Shown piece by piece: positions 32,727 through 40,942 of a stretch of 64,000 nucleotides of DNA. The position numbers and the translations under genes were made by a program. Each line of letters starts with the position of its first letter. Within the stretch, counting starts at the first letter, position 1. Below the pieces are notes generated by a model. It had not been told where the DNA came from, did no database searches, and saw nothing but the letters and a program-made list of their open reading frames with translations. This DNA is from Streptomyces sp. MH60 (GTDB taxonomy: Bacteria; Actinomycetota; Actinomycetes; Streptomycetales; Streptomycetaceae), in contig NZ_MULI01000016.1 of NCBI RefSeq assembly GCF_002939385.1, forward strand, positions 19,261-83,260, given 5' to 3'.

Positions 32727-33370
32727 TTCGCGCACTCGCCCCTCTCCGAACGGACGGAGGCGTTCTGCCACACGCCCTGGCTGCTCTTGCGGAGGGTTAC
32801 CAGGTAATACACCTCGGGATCCATGTCCTTGGGATTCCCTTCGACCTTCCCGGTCTTCCGGTGCTTCGTGTACGCGTCGGTCTCGTTCGTGCAGTAGCCG
32901 AGAGACGCCGTGCTGCCGTCGTCGAGCAGGCTGACCTTGGGGTCGAAGACCGGCAGTTTGCCAATGACCGTCACGTTCTTGTCGGTGTACGACTTGATCC
33001 ACTTCTTGCTCTGCGCGTGGCCTGAGTCAGTGTCGTAGAAGGCGACGGCTTCGCTGTCGGGGTCGTTGGCGATGATCGCGGCGTATCCCGCCCGCAGCTC
33101 TTCCTTGGCGTCGTTGAGAACAGCCTGCTCCTTGGCGTCGCTGCTCTTCCAGTTTTCGAAGGTCAGTTGGAAGCTGCTGGGAAGCTCGATCGCCGGACGC
33201 TCGACGCCGGGTGATGTGGAGGGGGAGGCCGACTCCGATGCCGAAGGACTCCCTGTCTCCGCCCCCTTGATGTCGTCCGGTGAGGACTCGTCTCCGCCGC
33301 AGGCGGTCAGGAGAAGGGCCGCCGTCGCGGCGAAGGTGGCGGCGGTCATGGTGAGGGCGCTGCGGGCCAC
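32723..33370 (-). CDS. Lipoprotein, second copy of the pair (215 aa)
   Basis: The GTG at 33370 follows GGGGGG by 7 nt; the open frame upstream lacks support. Lipobox LTAC (Cys 24) is followed by a Ser/Pro/Glu linker. The mature part contains SFQLTFENWKSSDAKEQAVLND and AGYAAIIANDPDSEAV, and Cys residues near SLGYCTNET and RGECAK. It aligns with the lipoprotein at 14984-15655 in length, linker and order of blocks, but is much more diverged than the secreted partner. The upstream region does not contain the 42-nt element found at the first copy. Confidence 0.75.
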   Translation of the reverse strand: MARSALTMTAATFAATAALLLTACGGDESSPDDIKGAETGSPSASESASPSTSPGVERPAIELPSSFQLTFENWKSSDAKEQAVLNDAKEELRAGYAAIIANDPDSEAVAFYDTDSGHAQSKKWIKSYTDKNVTVIGKLPVFDPKVSLLDDGSTASLGYCTNETDAYTKHRKTGKVEGNPKDMDPEVYYLVTLRKSSQGVWQNASVRSERGECAK

Positions 33371-33653
33371 TGGTGTTCCCCCCGGGGTACGACGTGTGCG
33401 ACAGGGAACGAAGCTACCAGGGAGGCGTGCGCGGCCTCTGGCCGGTTTTCGGGGATTGTGTGCGGAGTGTGAAGGGGGTGCCCGCAGAAGCGGGCAAACC
33501 ACATGAAGCGGGCGGAAGTTGTGAGGTGGGCCTCGCTCGCCCCTTCGCCGCTGTCGGTGGGAGTCCATAAGATCTCGGTAGGCTCAGCACACCCCTCATA
33601 CCAAACACCCCCGCGGCCTTCGCCGCCCACGACCACGACCCAGGACTCCGCCC

Positions 33654-36653
33654 ATGCCGCGACGCCGCACATCAAGCTCCTCAAGCTCGACGGCTCCCCC
33701 GGCACCCTCTGCTCCGAGAAACCGCACGCCCCAGCCCGTGCGGGTGCGGCGGCGGTCGTTCGGGGACTTCGTCAAGGCGTTCCTCGCCTTCCTGGTGCTG
33801 CTCGTGCTGGTCGTCGGGGTGCCCCTCGCGCTGGCCACCCAGATCGGGTGGCCGTTGCCCGACGGTGCGCCGAGCCTCGACTGGCTGCAGCGTGAGATCA
33901 CCGTGCAGACCTTCCTGCACATCCTCACCGTCATCGTCTGGTTCGCCTGGGCGCAGTTCACCGCCTGCGTGCTCGTCGAGGTCAAGGCCGCGCTGTCCGG
34001 CGTCGGGGTGCCGGGGCGGGTGCCCGGGTCCGGGCCCAGCCAGCTGCTGGCCAGGCAGCTCGTCGCCGCCCTGCTCCTCGTCGGTGCCACCGCGGCGAGC
34101 CTCACGCCGGGGCTGTCGCAGCTGGGGCAGAGCCTGGAGGGGAACCAGAAGCCCTCCGTCGCCGCCGCCCAGCAGACGCCGGGACTCTTCGCCCAGCAGC
34201 AGGAGCAGGCCGCCGCCACCGCGGGCGCCCTCGCCGAGCAGGCGGGACAGGCGGGCCAGGCCGCCGCGCGTGCCGACGGCGGTTCCTCCGCCGCGCACGG
34301 CGACACGAAGTACTACCGGATCCAGCCGCCCGAGGGGCGTCACCACGACTCCCTCTGGGAGGTGGCCGAACGGCACCTCGGCGACGGGCGGCGGTACAAG
34401 GAGATCTTCGAGCTCAACAAGGACCGGGTGCAGCCGGACGGGTCCCGGTTGTCCGAGGCCAGCCTCATCCGGCCCGGCTGGATCATGGAGATGCCCGGCG
34501 ACGCCCGTGGCGGCGAGCTGGTCGAGATGCCCGACGAGGCGCCGAACGTCTCCGAGCAGGTGCAGCAGCAAATCAGCGACTACGCCCGGACCGGGGACCA
34601 CGCCCACCAGGGAAGTGGCGGCGGCGACGCCCAGGTCTCCCTGCCCGAGCAGCGGCCCGCGCCCACGCCCGCGAACCCCGTCACGCCCGCCACCCCGGTT
34701 CCCGGCACCGGGCAGGAACGCGCCACCCCCGCCGCCGGACAGGCCGAGCACTCCTTCGGGCTGCCCGAGGCACTCCTCGCCGCGCCGCTGCTCGCCGCCG
34801 GTCTCCTCGGCGCCCTCGGGCGCCGGCGCCGGCAGGCGATGTGGCAGTCGGCGCTCGGCGCGGTCGGCGGGCGGCGCGGCATGGAACCGCCCACACCGAC
34901 CGGCGACGCCCAGGACGTCCAGGACGCGCTGCTCGTCGGCGCCGACCCCGAGGGCGTACGCCTGCTCGACCGGTCGCTGCGCGGGCTGTCCGCCTCCCTC
35001 GCCGCCGAGTCCCGCCCGCTGCCCGTCGTCTACGCGGCCTGGATGAGCGGCAACGGCGACCTGCACCTCCAGCTCGCCCAGCCCGCCGGGAAGCCGCCCA
35101 CGCCCTGGCAGCAGGGGCAGGACCAGACCTTCTGGATGCTGGCCCGCGCCGACGCCGAGCGGTACGAGGACGCCGAGACGGCCGCGCCCTACCCCGGTCT
35201 CGTCAGCCTCGGCACCATGGACGACTCCCGGCTGCTGCTCAACCTGGAGGCCGTGCCCGGCATCGTCTCGCTCGGCGGCGCCGAGGCCGACCGGGCCGCC
35301 GTGTTCGCGTCGGTCGCCGCCGAACTGGCCACCAACGGCTGGTCGGACCGCATGACCATCACCCTGGTCGGGTTCGGGGACGACCTCACGCCCCTCGCGC
35401 CCAACCGGATCCGGCATCTCGACGGGTTCGAGGACCTCTTCGAGACCATGTCGGCCGAGACCCGGCAGCGGCGCGGCGCACTCGGCGCCGCCGGGCACGA
35501 CTCCGTGCTCACCGGCCGCACCGGGCCCGCCCAGCACACCCGCTGGGCCCCGCACCTCGTCCTGCTCGCCGCCCAGCCCTCCGACGACGACGCGCTGCGG
35601 CTGGCCGAGCTGGCCGCCGACGCCGGTCGGCTCGGCATCGGTTACCTCGTCGGCACCCAGGGCACCGACCTGCCCGGCGCCGCCTGGGAGATGGAGATCA
35701 CCGGCGAGGGCCGGCTGCTCGCACCGCTGCTCGGGCTCGAGCTGGACGCCCAGATGCTGCCGGCCGCGCAGCGGCGTGCCGTCGTCGAGCTGTTCACCGA
35801 CGCCGACCCCGGCTCCGACCCCGAGGGCGGGCCGGGCCGGCCGGCCAACGCACCGCCGTTCCTGGTCGACATCAGCGAGCAGGGCCGGCCCGCCGTGTAC
35901 GCCCGCCTCGTCGGGTCGTACGAGATCATGGGTCTGGACGCGCCCGACGGCGAGCGCAGCGCCCTGCTGCACGAGGCGCTGGCGCTGCTCCTGCTGCACC
36001 GCGAGGGTGTCCACCCGCGCGTGCTGTCCTCCGCGCTGTGGCCGCGCGGCGTGACCGCGGACGTACGCGACGCGCTGCTGGAGCGGCTGCGGGCCTGGCT
36101 GGGCACCGACCCCGACGGCACCCCGCGGCTCGCCACCGACGCCACCGGACGGCTCACCCTCGCCAAGTCCGTCGTCTCCGACCTCGACGTTCTGCGCTCC
36201 CTCTACTACGAGGCCACGCAGGGCCGGGGCGTCGGCAGCCGGCAGGTGCGCGGGCGGCTGCTCACCGACGCGCTGGTGCTGGTGCGCGGGCCGCTGCTCG
36301 CCGACCGTCCCGAGGGCCGCTACCGCTGGCTCACCCACGAGATCGTCGACGCCCAGCTCCCCCTGCTCGTCGCCGACACCGGGCTGGCGCTCTCGGAGTT
36401 CCACCTGGAGAAGAACCGCGCGGAGAAGGCCATCGAGGCGCTGAACGCGGCGCTGCGCACGGCCCCCGCCGACGAGCGCCTGTGGCACGAGCTGCTGCGC
36501 GCCACGCACACCACCGGCGACCCCGGCCGGCTGCGCGCCCTCGCCGCCGACCTCGTCGACCGCAGCGGCGCACGCGGACTGCCGCCCCGCACCGAGGCGC
36601 TGCTCGACGAGTTGCTGCCGACCTGGCGCGAGGGCGTCTCCGCCGCCGGATGA
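33654..36653 (+). CDS. LysM and bacterial transcriptional-activation-domain membrane protein (tad-linked)
   Basis: A 999-residue protein. After a Ser/Pro/Arg-rich cytoplasmic N-terminus there are three membrane segments (about 39-60, 84-108 and 138-158). A Gln/Ala-rich linker, a LysM-like motif (about 222-276; YYRIQPPEGRHHDSLWEVAERHLGDG cut here at its core SLWEVAERHLGDG) and another membrane segment (about 366-384) follow. The large C-terminal part ends in a helical BTAD-like domain (about 850-985; SDLDVLRSLYYEATQG, LHRE-type repeats). Such hybrids accompany Tad loci in Streptomyces. It overlaps the peptidase gene by 4 bp, so the two form an operon. Its role (peptidoglycan binding combined with cytoplasmic signalling) is inference. 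Confidence 0.8.
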   Translation: MPRRRTSSSSSSTAPPAPSAPRNRTPQPVRVRRRSFGDFVKAFLAFLVLLVLVVGVPLALATQIGWPLPDGAPSLDWLQREITVQTFLHILTVIVWFAWAQFTACVLVEVKAALSGVGVPGRVPGSGPSQLLARQLVAALLLVGATAASLTPGLSQLGQSLEGNQKPSVAAAQQTPGLFAQQQEQAAATAGALAEQAGQAGQAAARADGGSSAAHGDTKYYRIQPPEGRHHDSLWEVAERHLGDGRRYKEIFELNKDRVQPDGSRLSEASLIRPGWIMEMPGDARGGELVEMPDEAPNVSEQVQQQISDYARTGDHAHQGSGGGDAQVSLPEQRPAPTPANPVTPATPVPGTGQERATPAAGQAEHSFGLPEALLAAPLLAAGLLGALGRRRRQAMWQSALGAVGGRRGMEPPTPTGDAQDVQDALLVGADPEGVRLLDRSLRGLSASLAAESRPLPVVYAAWMSGNGDLHLQLAQPAGKPPTPWQQGQDQTFWMLARADAERYEDAETAAPYPGLVSLGTMDDSRLLLNLEAVPGIVSLGGAEADRAAVFASVAAELATNGWSDRMTITLVGFGDDLTPLAPNRIRHLDGFEDLFETMSAETRQRRGALGAAGHDSVLTGRTGPAQHTRWAPHLVLLAAQPSDDDALRLAELAADAGRLGIGYLVGTQGTDLPGAAWEMEITGEGRLLAPLLGLELDAQMLPAAQRRAVVELFTDADPGSDPEGGPGRPANAPPFLVDISEQGRPAVYARLVGSYEIMGLDAPDGERSALLHEALALLLLHREGVHPRVLSSALWPRGVTADVRDALLERLRAWLGTDPDGTPRLATDATGRLTLAKSVVSDLDVLRSLYYEATQGRGVGSRQVRGRLLTDALVLVRGPLLADRPEGRYRWLTHEIVDAQLPLLVADTGLALSEFHLEKNRAEKAIEALNAALRTAPADERLWHELLRATHTTGDPGRLRALAADLVDRSGARGLPPRTEALLDELLPTWREGVSAAG

Positions 36654-37393
36654 GCATCGACCCCGACCTCCTGGTCGTCCTCGTCGCCGTGCTGTGGGGC
36701 GCGGCGACGGGCGCGCTGCTGCCCCGCGCGGCGTACCGGTTCTCCGCACCGGCGGGGGAGGCGTGGCGCGAGCGGTGCCCGGACGGGCACCCCGTTCGGG
36801 GCTGGCTCGGCCGGGCCCGGTGCGGGCAGTGCCCGGCCGATCGGGCGTCCCACGGCACCCGCGCCGCGTCCCTCGCCGTCGTCACCGCCGTCGTCTGCGC
36901 CGCGCTCGCCGCCGCCACCGGCACCCGGCCCGAGGTCGCCGTCTGGCTGCTGCTCGCCCCGGTCGGCGTGCTGCTGGCCGTCGTCGACCTGAAGGTACGG
37001 CGGCTGCCCGACCCGCTCACCCTGCCGCTCGCCGGCGCCGCGCTCGTCCTGCTCGGCCTCACCGCGCTCGTGCCCGAGCACGCGGGGGAGTGGACCACCG
37101 CCCTGCTGGGCGCCCTCGCCCTCGGCGCCGGCTATCTCGTGCTGTTCCTCATCAACCCGGCCGGCATGGGCTTCGGTGACGTCAAGCTCGCCCTCACGGC
37201 CGGTGCGGTCCTCGGCTGGTACGGCTGGCCCACGCTGATGCTGGGCACCTTCGCCGGGTTCCTGCTCGGGGCGTTGTACGGCGGCGCCCTCCTCGTCGCC
37301 CGGCGCGCGGACCGCAAGACGGCCATCCCCTTCGGTCCCTTCCTCATCGCGGGCGCCTTCCTCGGGGTCCTGGCCGGGGCGTACGCGGCCTGA
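36650..37393 (+). CDS. tadV: TadV/type IV prepilin peptidase
   Basis: A 247-residue A24-family aspartic peptidase. The two catalytic Asp residues are visible, in LLAVVDLKVRRLPD (about 111) and in GMGFGDVKLA (about 176, the GxGD motif). Seven or so hydrophobic segments surround them. A cytoplasmic loop with CGQC and an upstream Cys (about 43-61) recalls the zinc-binding N-terminal loop of PilD-type enzymes. It most likely processes the Flp pilin and TadE-like proteins encoded at 24.5-26.3 kb. The ATG overlaps the upstream stop (ATGA). Confidence 0.88.
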   Translation: MSIDPDLLVVLVAVLWGAATGALLPRAAYRFSAPAGEAWRERCPDGHPVRGWLGRARCGQCPADRASHGTRAASLAVVTAVVCAALAAATGTRPEVAVWLLLAPVGVLLAVVDLKVRRLPDPLTLPLAGAALVLLGLTALVPEHAGEWTTALLGALALGAGYLVLFLINPAGMGFGDVKLALTAGAVLGWYGWPTLMLGTFAGFLLGALYGGALLVARRADRKTAIPFGPFLIAGAFLGVLAGAYAA

Positions 37394-37471
37394 CCACGAG
37401 CGGGCAACCGGCCTGGCGTACGCTGGGCGGGTCCGTCCACAACCCTTACGAACCTTGCGAAAGGGACGCCG

Positions 37472-38671
37472 GTGACCGAGAAGGCCGACCTTCAGCCCAT
37501 CCTCGACCGCGCCGCCGCCGGTGGGCGGATCACTCCGGAAGAGGCGCTCGTCCTCTACCGCGACGCTCCGCTGCACGCGCTGGGCGCCGCGGCCGACGCG
37601 GTACGCAGGCGCCGGTACGCCGGTACGGAGCACATCGCCACGTACATCATCGAGCGCAACATCAACTACACGAACGTGTGCGTCACGGCGTGCAAGTTCT
37701 GCGCCTTCTACGCGGCCCCCAAGGACACCAAGAAGGGCTGGACCCGCGACCTCGACGACATCCTGCGCCGCTGCGCGGAGACGGTCGAGCTGGGCGGCAC
37801 GCAGATCATGTTCCAGGGCGGCCACCACCCGGACTACGGCGTCGAGTACTACGAGAAGCACTTCGCCGCCATCAAGAAGGAGTTCCCGCAGCTCGTCATC
37901 CACAGCCTGGGGGCGAGCGAGGTCGAGCACATGGCGCGGATCTCGAAGGTGTCGGTCGAGGAGGCCATCACCCGGATCCACGCGGCCGGGCTCGACTCCT
38001 TCGCCGGTGCCGGTGCGGAGCTGCTGCCCGAGCGGCCGCGCAAGGCCATCGCGCCGCTGAAGGAGTCCGGCGAGCGCTGGCTGGAGATCATGGAGATCGC
38101 GCACGGGCTGGGTGTCGAGTCGACGTCCACCATGCTGATGGGCACCGGCGAGACCAACGCCGAGCGCATCGAGCACCTGCGCATGATCCGGGACGTGCAG
38201 GACCGCACCGGCGGCTTCCGCGCCTTCATCCCGTACACCTACCAGCCCGAGAACAACCACCTGAAGGGCCGCACCCAGGCCACGCTCTTCGAGTACCTGC
38301 GGATGATCGCCATCGCCCGCGTCTTCCTCGACAACGTCGCCCACATCCAGGGCTCCTGGCTGACCACCGGCAAGGAGGTCGGCCAGCTCTCCCTGCACTA
38401 CGGCGCGGACGACCTCGGCTCGATCATGCTGGAGGAGAACGTCGTCTCCTCCGCCGGCGCCAAGCACCGGTCCAACCGGCTGGAGATCATCGACCTGATC
38501 CGCAAGGCGGGACGCGTCCCCGCGCAGCGGGCCACGACGTACGAGCACCTCGTCGTGCACGACGACCCGGCGAACGACCCCGTCGACGAGCGCGTCGTCT
38601 CCCACATCTCCTCCACGGCGATCGCGGGCGGCACGGCCCACCCCGAGCTGAAGCTGCTCGCCTCCAACTGA
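37472..38671 (+). CDS. mqnC: Cyclic dehypoxanthinyl futalosine synthase (MqnC)
   Basis: A 399-residue radical SAM enzyme of the futalosine menaquinone route. It cyclises dehypoxanthine futalosine to cyclic DHFL. The 4Fe-4S motif CVTACKFC is at 70-77. GGTQIMFQGGHHPDYG and NINYTNVC are typical of the MqnC/MqnE group, and the C-terminal region matches MqnC length. The GTG start follows AAAGGGA. In S. coelicolor the corresponding gene is SCO4550. It precedes the amidohydrolase-like gene by 7 bp. The other route genes are not in this window. Confidence 0.95.
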   Translation: MTEKADLQPILDRAAAGGRITPEEALVLYRDAPLHALGAAADAVRRRRYAGTEHIATYIIERNINYTNVCVTACKFCAFYAAPKDTKKGWTRDLDDILRRCAETVELGGTQIMFQGGHHPDYGVEYYEKHFAAIKKEFPQLVIHSLGASEVEHMARISKVSVEEAITRIHAAGLDSFAGAGAELLPERPRKAIAPLKESGERWLEIMEIAHGLGVESTSTMLMGTGETNAERIEHLRMIRDVQDRTGGFRAFIPYTYQPENNHLKGRTQATLFEYLRMIAIARVFLDNVAHIQGSWLTTGKEVGQLSLHYGADDLGSIMLEENVVSSAGAKHRSNRLEIIDLIRKAGRVPAQRATTYEHLVVHDDPANDPVDERVVSHISSTAIAGGTAHPELKLLASN

Positions 38672-38678
38672 TGCCGCC

Positions 38679-39278
38679 GTGCTGACGATCCACGCCTGCG
38701 AAGCCTCGCCCGAGACGGCCGTCGTGGTCGACGGCGCGCGCCTCGCCGACGTCGGCCCGTACGAGGCACTGGCCGCCGACCACCCGCGGGCGCGGGTGCG
38801 CCGGTGGCCCGGCATCCTGACACCCGGACTGCTCAACCCGTACGGACCGGAACTGCTGGAGCAGGCGTACCACCCCGACCCGCGCGAAGCGGACCGGCTG
38901 GGCACCGAGCCGATCTTCGGGGAGCGCGCGCTCGCACTCCTCGGCGCGAACGCGTCCGCGCGGGGCGCCAGCGCGCGCCGAGGGGTGCAACGCATGCTGG
39001 CGCACGGCACGGTCGCCGTCGCCGGGGAGCTGCGAGGCCGCGCGGCCCTGGACGCGGTGCGCGGAGCGGGGCTCGCCGGGGCGGCGCGTCCGGCCACCCT
39101 GCCCGGGCCCGCGTCCTTCTCGCCGGTGCCGCTGGTGCTGCTTCCCGCCCTCGCCCCCGGGAAGCCCGCCCGGTTCGCGGTGTTCGACGTACCCGACCGG
39201 GCCGCGCTCGTGCGGGAGGGCGCGTCCACGTGCGTGGCCACCGTCGTGGGCGGCCGTCTGGTGTACCGGGGCCGCTGA
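38679..39278 (+). CDS. Short amidohydrolase-like protein next to mqnC (199 aa)
   Basis: The GTG lies 7 bp after mqnC. The protein resembles the N-terminal composite beta-domain and start of imidazolonepropionase/aminofutalosine-deaminase-like amidohydrolases: AVVVDGARLADVGPYEAL, ILTPGLLNPYGPELLEQ, RRGVQRMLAHGTVAVAG. The final part closes the beta-domain (VATVVGGRLVYRGR). The metal-binding HxH is absent (PYGPEL instead) and most of the TIM barrel is missing, so ordinary deaminase activity is unlikely. The close link to mqnC suggests a menaquinone-related role; this is inference. Confidence 0.7.
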   Translation: MLTIHACEASPETAVVVDGARLADVGPYEALAADHPRARVRRWPGILTPGLLNPYGPELLEQAYHPDPREADRLGTEPIFGERALALLGANASARGASARRGVQRMLAHGTVAVAGELRGRAALDAVRGAGLAGAARPATLPGPASFSPVPLVLLPALAPGKPARFAVFDVPDRAALVREGASTCVATVVGGRLVYRGR

Positions 39279-39309
39279 GCGCGCGGCCCCCGGGGCTCGT
39301 CCGTCGGGC

Positions 39310-40320
39310 CTACGCGCCGAACGCCGTCCCGAACGCCCCGTCCTCCTGCGCCACGCCGCTGCACGTGGTGAGCGCGTCGGTGGCCGACGCGTCCGCGCCG
39401 CACTGCCGGTCGCGGAAGGCCGCCCACATCGACACCCAGGCGATGCCCTTCTCCTCGGCGAAGGCGCGCACCTCGGCCGCGTCCGCGAGCGTGAACGTCT
39501 CACCGGCGACGTCGTTGGCGCCGAGCATCGAGGTGAGCGCCATGCCCCGCCAGGCCTCCGCGTCGGACGTGCCGAAGACCTTCCCCAGCTGGGTGTGCGC
39601 GGCCTTCGCCGAGGCGAGGGCGTAGTCGCCCATGTCGTCGGTGTACGACTCGCCGTAGTTCATGGTCATGAGGTTGACCGCGGACACCTGTACGCCGTGG
39701 TCGTTGGCCGACGCCAGCAGCGCCAGGCCGTCGGTGTCCAGACCCGAGGGCATCACCGGGAGGGTGAAGGAGACCTCCAGGCCGCCGCGTTGCTCCTGGA
39801 GCAGGGCGATCGCCTCCGAGCGCAGGGCGACGGAGTCGGCGTCGGTCAGCTCGTCGCCCTCGATGTCGAAGTCCGCCCGCGTCGAACCGGCCGCGTCCAG
39901 GGCCGCGCCGTACGCCGCCGCCAGTGCCGAGGCGCTGTCGCAGGCCGCCGCCAGCTCCGTGCCGGACGCGCCGCCGAAGGAGACGCGGACGGAGGCCCCG
40001 GACTCCTTCAGCTTCTCGACGCGGGAGGCGACGGAGGCGTCGTCGATGTCCTGGACGCCGTTCCAGCGGGGGACGCAGTCGTCGCCGGACGAGATGACGA
40101 ACGCCAGGTTGTACGCCGCGGGGGAGCCCGCCGTGTCGGTGGCGGAAGCGGTGCCGGCGCTGACGTAGGGGGCGTAGGCGGTGGCCGGTGTGGCGGACGC
40201 GGACGGTGCGGTCGGTGCGGCGGTGGCCGCGTCGGTGGTGCCGTCGTGTCCGGCGCAGCCCGCGGCGGCCAGGGCGAACAACAGGGCGCACCCGGCTGCC
40301 GCGTTCCGGTGAACCCTCAT
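39310..40320 (-). CDS. GH18-like lipoprotein
   Basis: A 336-residue protein with lipobox AAGC (Cys 22), followed by an Ala/Thr/Pro-rich linker. The catalytic-type domain follows a chitinase-like plan: YNLAFVISSGDDCVPRWNG, VSFGGASGTELAAAC (the SxGG motif), then RADFDIEGDEL, which fits the D-x-D-x-E strand of GH18. VNLMTMNYGES and WVSMWAAFRDRQC complete the barrel pattern. GH18 enzymes cleave beta-linked GlcNAc polymers. It is divergent from the exopolysaccharide cluster, so the substrate could be that polymer instead of chitin. The stop lies 31 bp from the preceding convergent gene. Confidence 0.75.
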   Translation of the reverse strand: MRVHRNAAAGCALLFALAAAGCAGHDGTTDAATAAPTAPSASATPATAYAPYVSAGTASATDTAGSPAAYNLAFVISSGDDCVPRWNGVQDIDDASVASRVEKLKESGASVRVSFGGASGTELAAACDSASALAAAYGAALDAAGSTRADFDIEGDELTDADSVALRSEAIALLQEQRGGLEVSFTLPVMPSGLDTDGLALLASANDHGVQVSAVNLMTMNYGESYTDDMGDYALASAKAAHTQLGKVFGTSDAEAWRGMALTSMLGANDVAGETFTLADAAEVRAFAEEKGIAWVSMWAAFRDRQCGADASATDALTTCSGVAQEDGAFGTAFGA

Positions 40321-40513
40321 GAGCGCTCTCTCCCGTACTCGTCCGTTGTCGTCGTCGGACCAGTGAAGGTGGCACGCGTTCCTGGGTCTTCGCTGAGGAA
40401 AGGGCGCCGTCGGGTCTCATCTCTCAGGAAACGGACAGGACGGGGCGGTTTTCACCGGGATCTCTCAAGGAACTGCCAGTTCGCGACAGGCAAGGCTCCC
40501 TAACGTCCGGGGA

Positions 40514-40924
40514 ATGCAATCCGAGCCTGCCACCGCCTCCCGCGCCGCCACGCGCGGTCGCCGCCGCAAACGCGGCGACGGATCCGCCGAGGGCCCCGTG
40601 TTCGTCGACAGCACCGGACGCCGGGCCCGGCTGCTGCGCCGGCTGGGACTGCTGATGGGGGCCGTGTGCGTCGGCTACACGGCCGTCCTGGGGCTGGCCT
40701 TCATGGGCGTCGGCATCTCGGTCAACCCGTCCTCGCTGCTGCCCTTCGGCGTCGGCGATGGCGGTGGCGGACCCGAGGGCGGCACCGGTCCCGGCGGCGG
40801 CACGCGTCCGCAGGGCGGGGTCGCTCCCAGAGGTGCCCCGCCGAGCACCGCGCCGCCCACCGGCTCCCCCAGCGCTGTCCCCAGCACCGCTCCCGCCTCT
40901 CCCGCCGCCGCCCGCACCGACTGA
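40514..40924 (+). CDS. Small single-pass membrane protein of the exopolysaccharide cluster (136 aa)
   Basis: A basic cytoplasmic N-terminus is followed by one membrane segment (about 43-68; LGLLMGAVCVGYTAVLGLAFMG) and an extracellular Gly/Pro/Ala/Ser-rich tail of about 60 residues. The next gene (the deacetylase/glycosyltransferase fusion) starts 18 bp downstream, so they are likely co-transcribed. Similar small proteins precede such synthases in other Streptomyces. A scaffold or regulatory role is possible; no catalytic motif is present. Confidence 0.65.
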   Translation: MQSEPATASRAATRGRRRKRGDGSAEGPVFVDSTGRRARLLRRLGLLMGAVCVGYTAVLGLAFMGVGISVNPSSLLPFGVGDGGGGPEGGTGPGGGTRPQGGVAPRGAPPSTAPPTGSPSAVPSTAPASPAAARTD

Positions 40925-40942
40925 CCGGACGCCCCCACCCTC

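Noticed and set aside
33371..33653. Fourth copy of the shared promoter element before the second lipoprotein pair
   Set aside because: A CCGAAAACC block is present but no GTCAG at the required distance, so it was not counted.
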